This document shows, piece after piece, positions 20,566-32,556 of a DNA stretch of 64,000 nt. The notes under the pieces were generated by a model, which worked only from the letters and a program-made list of their open reading frames with translations, had not been told where the DNA came from and did not search any database. The first letter of the stretch is position 1. Each line of letters begins with the position of its first letter. Source of the stretch: Fulvia fulva. Its lineage: Eukaryota > Ascomycota > Dothideomycetes > Mycosphaerellales > Mycosphaerellaceae. The position numbers were made by a program, and so were the translations under genes. The stretch is taken from assembly GCF_020509005.1 (NCBI RefSeq), contig NC_063024.1, positions 434,001-498,000 of the forward strand, given 5' to 3'.

Positions 20566-21825
20566 ATGATAGCGATCGCAGGAAACGACCAGGAGCAGGA
20601 GAGTCACGAGTGGAAGGAGGTCTGCAGGAAGGCAGAAACAATGGCAATGGCAGGAGATGGCGAGCACCCAGAAAGAGCACTTAAGGGGATGATTTTGGAG
20701 CTCCTTGGAGGGCTAAAGGCACTAAGGAGCCAAACAGGACAGATCATTAACAGGACAGTAGCAGCAGTAGCAAAGAAGAGGACACAGGAAGGCCAGAAAC
20801 TAAGCCAACCAACCTGGGCAGCAGTTGCATCCCAAAACCCTCCCCCCCAGAAAACAGCTATCAAGGTCTACATTTCCGACCAGCAAGAGCAGAAAGAGAT
20901 TGAGGGCCTGTCAGGCAAGGAGATCATACAGAAGATTGGGATACAAGGCATCATTGGAGCCAGGAAAGAGAAGGGAGGTGTCCTTAAGCTGTTCACAGCA
21001 CAGGAGCAAGACAGGAAGAGGCTAGAGACACAGAAGGAGTGGACAGTCAAACTAGGCAAGACGGCTAAGGTCTCACACCAACAAAATATGGTTATTGCCT
21101 ATGGGATGACCACAAAGTTTGACATTGAAGGAGACCTTAAGAGGCTGCAGGACCAGAACCAGGCTGTATGCCCAGGGCTACAGATCACAAAAGCAGCATG
21201 GGTCAACAGAAAGACAAAGGACACAAAGAGAGAGTCTTCTCTAGTGCTCTGGATAGGCACTGTAGAACAGGCAAACACCGTGCTTGACAAGGGCATCTTC
21301 TGGGAATGCGAAAGAATGGACACAGAAATCCATAGAAGCACCCACAGACTACTGCAATGCTTCAAGTGCCAACAGTATGGTCATATCTCTACTAGATGCC
21401 CAAGCCAAAAGGACACTTGTTCCCACTGTGCTGGTAGCCACAAAGTACAGAATTGCACAGCCCCAAAGAGTGAAGCCAGATGTGCATGCTGTGGAAAGAA
21501 ACACCCTTCCTGGTCCCAAGACTGCACAGCTAGGATTGAGGCAAAGAGGAGGGCAAGAGAAGCCAGGATCAACACCCCTATCAGATTCCAGACAGGGACA
21601 ATCACCCAAGAACCCCTAAGGACTGTCTACAACCCTCTGAAAAGAGGCAGAACAGAAGAGACCACACAGGCCCAAGGCCACCCTGCTATGGGTAGACCAA
21701 AATCAATTGTGGTTGCAGGAAGAGACCCGTCACAAAGCAGGCTCAACCTTACCACAATCCCAAATAGCAGCCAGCAGCAGGAAGCACGAGAAGACCAGCA
21801 GGAGACCAGCATGGATGAGTCATGA
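20566..21825 (+). CDS. LINE-2 ORF1, Gag-like zinc-knuckle protein (419 aa)
   Basis: An intact ORF starting at the first ATG of the element. The N-terminal half is charged and Gln-rich. The C-terminal third has three zinc knuckles in a row at about residues 265-325: CX2CX4HX4C (CFKCQQYGHISTRC), CX2CX3HX4C (CSHCAGSHKVQNC) and CX2CX3HX6C (CACCGKKHPSWSQDC). In LINEs such proteins coat the element RNA in a ribonucleoprotein. The TGA stop (21823-21825) overlaps the ORF2 ATG (21822) as ATGA, which suggests ORF2 is made by termination-reinitiation. No premature stop is present. Confidence 0.92.
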   Translation: MIAIAGNDQEQESHEWKEVCRKAETMAMAGDGEHPERALKGMILELLGGLKALRSQTGQIINRTVAAVAKKRTQEGQKLSQPTWAAVASQNPPPQKTAIKVYISDQQEQKEIEGLSGKEIIQKIGIQGIIGARKEKGGVLKLFTAQEQDRKRLETQKEWTVKLGKTAKVSHQQNMVIAYGMTTKFDIEGDLKRLQDQNQAVCPGLQITKAAWVNRKTKDTKRESSLVLWIGTVEQANTVLDKGIFWECERMDTEIHRSTHRLLQCFKCQQYGHISTRCPSQKDTCSHCAGSHKVQNCTAPKSEARCACCGKKHPSWSQDCTARIEAKRRAREARINTPIRFQTGTITQEPLRTVYNPLKRGRTEETTQAQGHPAMGRPKSIVVAGRDPSQSRLNLTTIPNSSQQQEAREDQQETSMDES

Positions 21826-24800
21826 TTGAGACACCTAATCTTACCACTATCCAGTACAACGTCAACAAAAGCCAGCACAAGGTCCAGAGAAGCTTTCTCC
21901 AAGCACTGGACCCAAAGAAACACCTAGTTATTGCAGTCCAGGAACCTTGGATCAACAGCAAATCTAACAGACCATCTACTGCTAACGACCCAAGGTATCA
22001 CACACTCCTAGCCAAACAAGGCACCCCTAGAACATGCATGTACATCAGCAAAGAGATGGCAACAGACAGCTGGGAACAAATCCAACAGGAAGGGGGAGAC
22101 ATCACCTCAGTCAGACTCAACACCAACCAAGGCAGCATCCACATCCACAGTGTATACAACCCACCCCCCAGCTCCAGAAGCAGCACCCAGCTGGGCACAC
22201 TACAACAGCTGCCAGACATCCTGCAGAGTGACTCCCAACACATCGTGCTGGGAGACTTCAACTTGCACCATCCTACATGGGGATCAGACTTTGCACCTGC
22301 CCATCACTTCCTAGCTAACAGACTCCTCTCCACTACCCAAAGCAACAACATGCACCTAGTTACCCCAAAGGGCCTAACTACCTGGTCACAGAGAGCAAGC
22401 TCAAGCACCATTGACCTGTGCTTTGCATCACATGACCTGCAGCAGAAGGTCACCAGATGCTGGGTTAACCAGGACTTGGAGTCCTCATCAGATCACCTCC
22501 CAATTCAGGTGGAGTTTGAAACACAGACACAGCAGGAAGGAGACCTAGAACCTCAGCTGGCCTGGAAGGCAGCCAACTAGGAACAGATCAGACAAGACCT
22601 GGAACAGAAGCTAGCTGGACTAGAGACCAGGAGACTGGAAACAGCCTTAGACATAGACCAAGCAGTGGCAGAACTGGTTAGAACAATGCAGGAAACTGCG
22701 GCAGCCCACACCAGAGAAAAGAAACAGTCACTGTACCAGAAGCCATTCTGGACAAAGGAATGCTCAGAGAAGGTCAAGGCAGCCAGGCAGGCCAGGAGAG
22801 CCCTTACCCAGAGCCACTCCCAGGAAGCATGGGACAGATACAACCAGGCAACCAGAGACAAGAAGGCCCAGATCAAGAGGGACAAGATGCTGGAGTGGAG
22901 GTCAACAGTTGGATCCATTACCCAGAATCCTGAGAAGATGTGGAAACTAGCAAAGTGGGCAAGACAACCCACACAGGACAGAAACATGCTGCCCCAGTTT
23001 CCAAACATTGAAGACCAGGAAGGAGTAATCCAACACACTCTCCCAGGAAAGGCACAGGCATTGGGGAAACATTTCTTTGGCACACAGGTAGAAGCTGACC
23101 TGCAGGATCTGGAGGGCAGTGTGTATCCAACACCACTAGAGCAATCCTGCACAGTGGGAGAGGGAGAGATCAAGAGCATCATTAAGACACTCTCAGGAAA
23201 CAAGGCCCCGGGACCAGATGGGATTCCAAACTTGTTCATCAAGACATGCAAGGACCAGATCTCCCCTGCACTGTCAAACATCTTTTCACAGTGCATGGCC
23301 CAAGGACACTGCCCTAAACACTTCAAGGAGTCACTGACTGTGGTCTTGAGAAAACCACAGAAAGAGGACTACACAAAGCTAAAGGCATACAGACCTATTG
23401 CCTTGCTCAACACACTAGGCAAACTCCTGGAAAAGATCATAGCAGAAAGGCTGACAAACCTAGCTGAAGAACATGGAATCCTTCCTGAAGAACAGATGGG
23501 AGGCAGGAAACAAAGATCAACACTAACAGCTGTGGAACTTATCACAGAGCAGATCAAGACCCTATGGCACTTTGGGAACAACAAAGCAGCCACACTCCTC
23601 TCACTAGACATATCAGGAGCCTTTGACAATATCTCACACCAGAGGCTGATCCACATCCTGAAACAGAAGGCTATCCCCAACTGGACAGTCCAGTTTATCC
23701 AGTCCTTCCTCAGAGGCAGAACCACAAGACTAAGACTGGGCAGATACAAATCTGACAGCATGCCTACAGAGACAGGAATCCCACAGGGATCAACAATGTC
23801 TCCAATCCTGTTTCTCCTCTTTATGGCAGACCTGCCAGCAAAGCTAAACTCCAGAAACACATCAGCCTCAGGGTTTGTAGATGACACAAACATCCTAGCC
23901 TGGTCAGACAGCACAGAAGAGAACTGCAGAATCTTGCAGAAGAAACACAAGGAATGTGAGGAATGGGCCAGGAAACATGGAGCCAGATTTGCCCCAGAGA
24001 AGTATCAACTCATCCACTTCAGTAGAGCCAGAAACAGACACAATATGCAAGCCCCAATCACTATTCAGGGACACACAACAGAACCCTCAAGTGAATTAAG
24101 GGTGCTAGGAATATGGATGGATCCAAAGCTCAGCTGGGGACCACAGGTCAAGAAAGCACAGGCAAGAGCAGACAACAACAGGCAATCAATTGACAGGCTT
24201 ACAGCCTCCACATGGGGAGCCACATTTGCGAAAGCAAAGGTTATGTACAAGGCCATTGTGAAGCCAGCCATGCTATATGGAGCCCAGATCTGGTCAGCCC
24301 AAGACAAGATCCCAAAGAGAATTGCAGATCCCATCAGCAGAGCCCAAGCCTCCTGTCTGAAAAAGGTGCTTGGAGCATACAAGTCAACTCCAACAAGGGT
24401 GGTCGAAATGGAGTCTGGCTCCCCACCAGCCAAGCTCTACCTTCAAGGGTTGAGATACCAGTATGCAGGAAAGACGTCTGCATACCCAGCCCAGCTAGTA
24501 ATCCAGAAGGCAGTCAACAAAATCAGGAGCCAGTGCACAAGAAGGCACAGACAAGCAAGACCCAATCCAGCCCCACAGAAGCAGCAGGACCTGCAGAAGT
24601 TCAAAGAACTAACAGAACAGCTGCACCTAGCCCAGCAGGAACAGGACAGAAGGGCTCAAGGGAGAGGATCAGCAGCCAGCCAAGGGAAGAAGCAACAGTC
24701 TCTAGCTGAAAGGATGGCAGGACTCCTCTGGAAGACTGAATGGACAAGAACCCCACAGAGGCCAGGAACCCCAAAGGCACTCCAACAGTTTGGTAGCCAC

Positions 24801-25208
24801 AACTACCTACTGTACTCAGACCTGACCAGGTCAGAAGCAAGCATAGCAATACAAATCCGCTCTGAACACATCGGAGTCAGGGCATACCTGCATCAGAGAA
24901 AAGTCCCAGGTATCGAAGACAAGAGTTGCCCATGCGGCTACCTGTCCCAGAATGTCGAACATAGACTTCTGGTTTGCAAAGAATGGAGTACAGGGAGAGG
25001 TGAATGGAGGGCAAGGGCAAGGAACAGAAACTTCCAAGCCATGATCAGCAATAAGGGAGACCTCCAGAGAATTACAAGGTGGATCATCCACCAAGGATTT
25101 TTGGAGCAGTTCTCTCTTACTAGGGAAACAGAGAGATGGATTGAGGAGAGAAAGAAGGAGGAGGAGAGCAGGAAGAGGGGGACAACTCTAGGGTTGCAGA
25201 CAAGGTAG
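21822..25208 (+). pseudogene. LINE-2 ORF2, endonuclease-RT with one in-frame TAG
   Basis: 1128 codons plus stop, interrupted only by TAG at 22578-22580 (codon 253). Codons 1-252 form an apurinic-type endonuclease with QEPW, GDFNLHHP and SSDH motifs. After the TAG comes a basic linker, then RT with APGPDGIPN, RPIALLNTLGK, SLDISGAFDN, GIPQGSTMSPILF and the catalytic GFVDD (Asp at codons 687-688). The C-terminus has a CPCG...H...C motif (about codon 1036). No RNase H motif is visible between thumb and C-terminus. The TAG may be a RIP mutation of a conserved Trp (TGG) or a recoding point: LINE-5 and LINE-6 have TAG at the same place. First ATG after the TAG is at 22686. Confidence 0.88.
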
Positions 25209-25417
25209 TCAGAGGCTAACCACTATGACACTAGTGCACCCTAATGGAAGGAAAACTGAGAACTCATGGCAAGGAAGCTATTAGAGAAGGAGAGGAGGTT
25301 TTTACCTAGGAATAGGTTTCCTACCTTATGCAGTAACATATATAGACATAAACCCGCATGGGCCGGAGGGCACCACAACGGGTAAATAAATCATCTATCT
25401 ATCTATATAACTAGGTG

Positions 25418-27175
25418 AAGCTGTCCGTCTTCTCCGATCTATAAAAGAACGCTACCGGTATATCTATTAGAGGCGTCGTATTTGATAACGTAAGGCTTAC
25501 TTAGGTCAAAGTGCTATAGTACTAGTTGCTTTATAAACTCCGCCTTAAGCCTATTAAAAGCTTACTAGTACTCTAGTGTCTAGTTCTAAGTATATTTCGT
25601 AGGTCGCTTTGACTTGTCCTTACTACCGACCCCCTTCGTAAGAGTAGTTATAGGTAGTACGATATTCGAGAAGCCTTCTACGAACCTTCGATAGAAGTTC
25701 GCGAGGCCGAGGAAGGAAAGGACGTCCTTTACGCTTCTAGGTATCTCCTATTCGAGGATCGTCTTGATCTTCTTTAGGTCTATCTTAATACCTTCGGTAG
25801 TAATGATTAGACTAAGGTACTTGACTCCCTTCTAGAAAAACTTGCTCTTCGCGATGTCTAATAGTAGTTTAGTATCGATAAAGTAGTCTAGCACCTTAAG
25901 TATATATTCTATATACTCCTCTCTTATACTACTAAAGACGATCGTATTATTAAGGTATACGGTAACGAAGTCGTTAAGGTAAGGCCTTAGGGCTTTATTA
26001 ATATAGCCCTAGAAGACGCTAGGAGCGTTATATAATCCGAAGGGCACTACTAGGTACTTAAAGGTCCTATACCGTAAGGTGAATATAGTCTTCTATTCGT
26101 CGCCTACTCGGATACGTAGTTTATTAAAGGTAGTAACGATATCGAGTACGGTGAAGTATTAGTACCCGCTTATTCGCTATAGTATCTCTTAAACATACAG
26201 GATAGGGTATCGGTTCTTAATCGTAATAGCGTTGACTACTCTATAGTCTACGTAGACGCGTAGTCTACTACCTAGCTTTCTAATAATAATGACTAGCGAT
26301 ATAATACGTAACGTACTTTCTCTAATTTTGCCTTTCGCCTTTAAGTCGTCGATATACTTCTTTACGACTTCGAGCTCCTATAGGCTCATTAGATATAGTC
26401 GAGCAAAAGGCAGCTTAGTACCTAGGTCAAAGTCGATAGCAAGGTCGTCTCCTTTACGATAAGGAGGTAAGGTATCGTCTCCTATACGTAGAACGAAGGC
26501 CTTACGTCGCGACTTGAATTTACGCGGAAGCAATATATCTAGGTCTACTTCGTCTTTACCTTTTATATATTATTAGAAGTCGGACGCTACTATAGCGCTA
26601 AGCTATACACTAACTTCTTCTATAGCCTCCTCCTTAGTTATAGGTAGCGCGTCGTTATTCTATTCCTAAATTAGGTAGCCTTCTTATAGTTATTAGCCCT
26701 CTTTAAGCTAATCTTCTAGACATCCTACGGCCTCCGTAGTACTTATAGACGAGATGTCAATACCTATAATTACCGCTACGTCTATCCGATCGGTATACTA
26801 TTACTACCGAGCTTGTTTTTCTAGTTAATAGCGTACCGTCGTTAGTATTCTTTCGTAATAGTCTCCGTAGTAAGACGTAAATATAACGGTATTCGTCTAG
26901 TTCCTAAAGTCTAGTAGGTGCTTCTATACCTACGGTATACTAAGAATAAAGTCATACTTAATACCGGTAACAAAGTAGTTCAATTCTTCGACGTGACCGT
27001 TTAGGTCTAGAGTCGCTTTTACGTACTCCGTAGCTTCGTTCTTCTTAGACGGGTCTACTATACTAATTCTAAATAGAGTAGGTAGCTTTGTCCGATTATA
27101 ATCCTTTATAAACTTTATACTACAAAAGATCGACTATACGCCTAGATCTACTAGGTATCTAGTAGGCTTGCCTTT
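25418..27175 (-). pseudogene. Gypsy-2 pol, protease and RT
   Basis: Minus-strand frame with RIP stops read through. A protease-like start (YLVDLG, about 27145) is followed by a spacer and then the RT. RT shows PFGLYNAPSVF (about 26030) and a catalytic block at 25946-25957 where the expected YLDD is YLNN, both GAT codons having become AAT. Beyond it come LGLANFYRRFVEGF (about 25720) and the start of RNase H (YDASN, about 25495). LINE-2 interrupts at 25417 and Copia-3 at 27175. The double Asp to Asn change alone would abolish polymerase activity. Confidence 0.8.
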
Positions 27176-27411
27176 TGTTGAAACAGGTACGGGTGGATAG
27201 CAGCGGAGTGGAGTAAGAGATCAATCTTCAACTGACTAATAGCACGAGCATGCAGCAATATATCAGGAACCAATATGTTGATTGTGTTAGATGTCTATCT
27301 AAGCTAAAGGGGAGAGAAGGTATCTCCCTACAAGCTGAGTCATTGTGGATGCCTCAGGCTGCCAGATCACTTCCTGATTGTTGACTCCCTTTGAGATGCT
27401 ACATCTTAACA
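27176..27411 (-). repeat. Copia-3 3' LTR
   Basis: This 236-bp LTR begins TGTTGAAACAG and ends ATCTTAACA. The coding-strand polypurine tract GAGTGGGAG (27420-27412) lies just inside it. It carries the one apparent G to A change relative to the other LTR. Confidence 0.94.
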
Positions 27412-27476
27412 CTCCCACTCATCTCGTATGGGAGGTTACAGTCTGCTCACTTCCTGTCAATAGTACTTGGACCTTT

Positions 27477-30400
27477 TTATGACAGGTTCAGCTGGCTTAC
27501 AAACCTCTGGAAGTGTGGACCAGTCTTTGGTTTTATAAACCCGTCTGCAACCATCTCAGAGGTTGGGGTGTACTCAACAGCAATAAGCCTCCTCCACCAA
27601 AGTTTCCTAACAGCGTTATAGGCAATGTCAATGTGCTTCGACTTGTCATGAACATGTGCATCTTTCACTAGGGTGAGGGCAGCTTGATTGTCACCTCTTA
27701 ATTGGACTGGTCTCAAATTTGATACAGTCTCCTGGTTTCCAGTGATTCTTGGTTGATGGGAACAGTCTCCCACTAACTCTGGACAATCCATTTCCCTCAG
27801 CAGTGAAGCTAGGAATTGGGACTGCTTCGCACATGCATTCATAGCCATGTATTCAGCCTCCATTGTGGATGTTGCTACAGACTTTTGCTTCTTGCTCATC
27901 CAAGAAACTGGTGCCCCACAGAGGAAGAAGACATACCCAAGGATTGAGACTCTGTCTGCTTTGTCCATTGCATAATCAGAATCACAGTATCCAATAAGGT
28001 GTCCTTTTCCAGACTTTGAGAACTGAAGTCCTAGATCAGGGTATGATCTTAGGTACCTAGTGATCTTCTTCAAAGCCTTCATGTGGTAGGTGGATGGGTC
28101 ACTCACAAATGAGCTCATCCTTCCTAGGGCAAAAGCAATGTCTGGCCTTGTGATTGTTGCTGGCCACATCCAAGTACCATTAATACTCTGGTACTCTGCC
28201 TTGTCACACCTCTCATCCATGTGGCTTGAAGGTTTGAGGGCCTCATAGCTGTCCATGGGTGAGTGTGTAGGTGCTGCCTTCTCATGGTTCATTCCCATCT
28301 TGGCTAGGCTGTCCCTAACAAAGTGTCCTTGGTCAAGTTTCAGGATTCCTCTCTTCCTGTCCCTTGTGACTCTCATGCCAAGGATCTTTTCAGGTTCACC
28401 TAGATCTTTGATCTTGAAGATCTTGCCAAGTTCTCTTTTGAACCAGAGAACATCTGTCAACTTTGGTGCAGCAATTGGAATGTCATCCACATGTATAAGG
28501 ATTATGATCTCCCTCTTCTTATGGATAAGTAGGCATGGATCCACTTCTGACTGTGTGAATCCAATCTCTCTGAGCTTTGACACACAGAGTTGATTCCAAT
28601 CTCTAGCTGCTTGCTTAAGTCCATACAAGCTTTTGAGGATTTTGAACACCATGTTTGGTGGAAGCTCAACTCCTGGTGGTGGTAACATGAAGATGTCTTC
28701 ATGGAGGGTGCTTTCTGTGAATGCATTGTTCACATCCACTTGGTGAAGATGAAGATCCTTCTTACACACAATAGCCATAAACACCCTAAGGGTGTCCTGT
28801 CTTACTGTAAGTGCAAATGTCTCCATAAAGTCAACACCAAACTTCTGTGAGAAGCCCCTTGCAACTAGTCTAGCCTTGAACTTTTCAATAGCTCCACTAA
28901 TGCTTCTCTTAATATCAAAGACCCATCTTGATGTAACCAGATTTGCTCCTTTTGGTGGAACAGAATTTTCCCAGGTGTTGTTACTCTGTAGAGCATCTAG
29001 TTCCTTTTGGATTGCTTCCTTCCAAAGATGTCCCCATTTCTTGTCATTCACAGCATCCTTGTAGGATTTTGGAATTGGGACCTCTTGCTTGTATGCAATG
29101 GCTTCTACAGTTGCTGCAAAGGCCATTTCCTCAACTTCTTCCAGGAATTCGCTATCCCATGGTATTGAACTGTCCACTGATTGCATGGCTGCAAAGAAAG
29201 CTTGGTGAAAAGCAGCAAGGTTCTCTGAGAGGTCCATTGCTTCTCCCACTTCAGTGGTTAGTTCGGGCTTAGGGACCATGGATCTTGGGGCTTTCTGTTT
29301 CATGTCATAGCCCTCAACATCATAGTCAGCCTTTCTCTTTCCAAGGGATGATTTAGGGACCGTCACTTGTGACCTAGTAACGTCTATTTCCTGGGGATCT
29401 AGGGAGCTTCTCTCAATTGGCTGATCGATTTTCTGAAATTCCCCTACGTTCTCCGGAGGCTGGGGAAGTTGCACAAACAGCTTTCTCGGCTGAGCGACTT
29501 TAGGGCTCTCAATTGGCTGATCTATTTCGGGGGGGCTCTGATGGACGCCTGAATGGTAGGTAGATTGTCCTAAGGATACGTTCTTCCTCGGCCTTCCTAA
29601 GGGCTTCCTAGCTGGTGCACTGCTTGGTAGATTCAATGTTGGAACATTGAGACCCATATCACCTCCAGGCTGGTCCTCAAAGAAGTCTGCATGTGTGTGT
29701 TGTTTAACAGCTCTCATGTCTGGTTCCCAAAAGAGCCAGGCTTTAGCTGTGTTTTCAACATACCCAATAAACACTGCTTCTTTACCCCTATTCATTAGCT
29801 TGTCACTTCTTGCCCATTGAGGTTGGGATCTTGTGTCCATATAGACAACAGCTTTGCATCCCCAAACTTTCAAATGGTTGATGGTCGGTTTGATACCATC
29901 AAAAGCCTCATCTAGTGAAACCTTGAACCCATCGTAATCTGGGCCATTTGGCAGTTTGTTCCTCATATAAGTTTGGGCCTCTAGTGCTTCAGGCCAAAAT
30001 TCAACCGGCATTTTAGCCTCTTCAAGCATTGCCCTTATAGAGTCCTCTGAGGTTTGTATTGACCTCTCAACTGGTCCATTCTGTAGAGAGTTGTATGCCT
30101 CAGTCGGCTCGAGCCCAATCCCCAAATCCTTCTCCCACTGCTTCACTAATGCAATAAGTTCTTTTGCATTGTCAAGTCTTACTGCTTTCAGCTGCGCTGA
30201 TGATTTCCTCTCTGCTTTGATCTTCCAGTTCTAGAGAGCAACTGGAGCATCTTCTCTTTTCCTAAGAGGAAAGGTCCACTTCTTCCTAGAGAAGTTGTCA
30301 ACAATCTCAAGCCAGTATTTGAATCCTAGTCTTGAGATTGGTAGTGGGCCACATATGTCAATAGATACAAGGGCAAGTCTTTCAGGTCTTCTCTCTGTAA

Positions 30401-32108
30401 CTTTGCCTTTGTACTTCTTCATCTTTGCTATTGAGCATACTCTGCACTGGTGAAAGCCATCCTTAGGGATAGGAATGGGTTCTTTCAAGTCTGTTACCTT
30501 GTGAAGATTCTGGAGCAAATTCTTCCCAAAGTGTGCAAATCTTCTATGCCAAAGCTCCCACTGCTTCAGGTCGGTCTCTGATTGAGCAGTCACAAAGGCA
30601 TTCTCCATTGGTGGTGCACATAATGAGTAATGTGCCCGTTCTTGTAGGAGAGGAGAAATCTCATCAATGAATGGAACCCCCCCAAGGAGCTTTGTCTGGA
30701 CAACAGTCTCACCAGAGGGGGAAACAAGAGAAAATGATGGAGGTTGCACACCAAACTGCTTGCTAAACTGGTTCCATGAAACCAGGTTCACTCCTAGCTT
30801 GGGTACAAGCAGGACATCTTCCAAAACAACTTTTCTGCCAGCTCTCCCACCCATCTCTGCATTCCCAATATGAGTGGCCAATAAAAACCCACCTCCCACT
30901 TTGATCCATTTCTTCCTTGTCAAGGGAGTCATAGATCTAAAGAGGCAGCTTTGGTCAGTCATATGGGATGAAGCACAGGAGTCAAGTAACCACTCTGACG
31001 AGGGGAACTTGCCTTGGACTTCTGCAGTTGAGTGAGCCACTTCATCATACTCATCATCATCAGACATTGTCTCTGGGGATGAGCTGCATAGTGACTCTTG
31101 GGCGGAGAAACCTTTTCCAGTCTTCTTTGCTTTAGAGGTATAAGACTAGGCCTGGTTCTTCTGGAGTGACAGCATGTCAGAGCTGAGTTTCTTCACCATT
31201 TTCTTAAGTTCTTCCATAGAGGACTTCTCTCTTGGTGTCCTCCTTGAAGTGGGTGGTGGAGTTCTCTTCTTCTTGACATGTGTTGTATTCTGGGAAGATG
31301 GTGGTTGGGAATGAGATCTAAGGACCTTTCTTGCCTCAGGCAAACTAGGGCAGTCCTTGATCAGATGATCCTTCTCACAGAGAAGGCAGGAGAGTGGTCT
31401 TGCTAGACCTGAGGGCTTGACCCAGGTGGCTGCCATGCCATACTCAGCCTTAGAGGGATCCAACCTGGCTTCTTGAGCTTCAAGGATCTTTAAGGTCCTT
31501 TCATGATCCATCTTTGGCTGAGCCATGATAGTATCCCTGGCTACATGGTAGTCAGGTGGCAGTGAGCTTAAGAGCTGGGTCATCCTCACATCAGCTTTCC
31601 TGTAATGCTGACCCTCTGGGTCAACATCAGCAATCCTTTTTCCAAGAGAAACCAGGTGTGTCTATGCAGATCTGATGGTGAACTCTTCACTCATCTCAAA
31701 GGTCACAAATTGCTTTGTGAGCTCATGTGCATGGGTTGGTAGCACCTGGCTATACTTGTTCCAGAGATACACCCACTTCTCAGCAGCTCTTCCAGATTCA
31801 CATGAGCCCTCAAGCTCAAATTCATCTTCTTCTGTGATCCTACTAAGGATACTGAAGTTGCATACTGCATTGTGTCTTGTCCATGTTGGCGTATTGAGGA
31901 TCTCTTTGGTTGTAGCCTCTTCTTGGAGTTTCAGAGTCTTGCCCTTGATGTTGTCAAAAGACACTTCCATTAGGTCATCAATTGCAAAGAATGCTGATTG
32001 GCTCTCCATCTTGTATCTCTGAAGGTTGAACCATCTCTTCCAATTGTCCCTCCCAAGAATTGGGATTTTGCCTCCCTTCTCCTCTGTCTTCTCTTGGTAT
32101 GAATCCAT
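27477..32108 (-). pseudogene. Copia-3 Gag-Pol polyprotein with three TAG codons
   Basis: The first in-frame ATG, at 32108 (MDSYQEKTEE), opens 1543 codons in one frame. It ends at 27477. Gag carries a zinc knuckle CLLCEKDHLIKDC at about residue 238, and protease has DSCASSHM at about 374. The pre-integrase motif LWHRRFAH is at about 516, integrase SIDICGP at about 579 and NGPVERSIQ near 670. RT has LYGLKQAARDW and HVDD (about 1206), and RNase H has STMEAEYMAMN (about 1413). Stops are TAG at 31662-31664, 31146-31148 and 30231-30233, each one CpA to TpA step from CAG. The 889-codon block 27477-30146, from integrase to the end, is open. HVDD instead of YVDD is unusual. Confidence 0.92.
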
Positions 32109-32541
32109 AATAAATTGGATGTAATGAAACAAGGTGTGTATGTTCCAAGGTGGTGGCTCAGATCCTGCTGAGGCTTCTGGTGTAGAATGGGAAAGTTCGT
32201 AGGTGTGGATACCAAGGCCTGCTTGGTAAAGTAAAGAAGGAGCGGTGTGAGGTCTCGGGGCTAGGACACAGGTCTGTCTCTCCTAGCAGAGCTTCAAATG
32301 ACTTACTTGAAGTCCTTCTTGATAGTATCTCGATGCAGTTCTGCCTACAGAGTATCTTCAAGGTATTGGCTTTGAGTAAGCCGCACAGAGTCCTTGTCTG
32401 GGTTACCTATCACTTAGTATCGAACTAAGCTCCTTGATAGGATAGACGGGGTAGACTTCTGATTCCCAGATGTTTTCTGCTACGATAGCAAGGGATACAA
32501 GTAACCTGTACTGATATAGGTTGCTCTTATTCCTGCACAAA
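32109..32541 (-). other. Copia-3 5' leader
   Basis: This is the region between primer-binding site and polyprotein ATG, about 430 bases, comparable to Copia-2. Small minus-strand ORFs (32158-32361, 32403-32654 extending into the LTR) have no recognisable domain. Confidence 0.5.
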
Positions 32542-32556
32542 CCCGGGCTCATAACC
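32542..32556 (-). promoter_or_regulatory. Copia-3 primer-binding site (initiator tRNA-Met anticodon arm)
   Basis: Identical to the site in Copia-2: coding strand GGTTATGAGCCCGGG directly after the 5' LTR, complementary to the anticodon stem-loop of initiator tRNA-Met. Confidence 0.78.

Larger units (their letters stand above)
20501..25403 (+). mobile_element. LINE-2, nearly intact Tad1-like LINE
   Basis: Delimited by a TSD of up to 14 bp, TATATAACTAGGTG (20487-20500 and 25404-25417), with the tail (ATCT)n at 25393-25406. It has a 65-bp leader, ORF1, an overlapping ORF2 and about 195 bp of 3' UTR. CpA and TpG are abundant, so it has hardly been touched by RIP although it sits in heavily RIPed Gypsy-2. 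It is young and differs from LINE-5/6 in sequence and codon choice. Confidence 0.92.

Noticed and set aside
23369..23950. Long minus-strand ORF (193 codons) opposite LINE-2 RT, and similar ORFs of 249 and 142 codons opposite the LINEs
   Set aside because: They lie antisense to conserved RT motifs and have no domains; shadows of ORF2.
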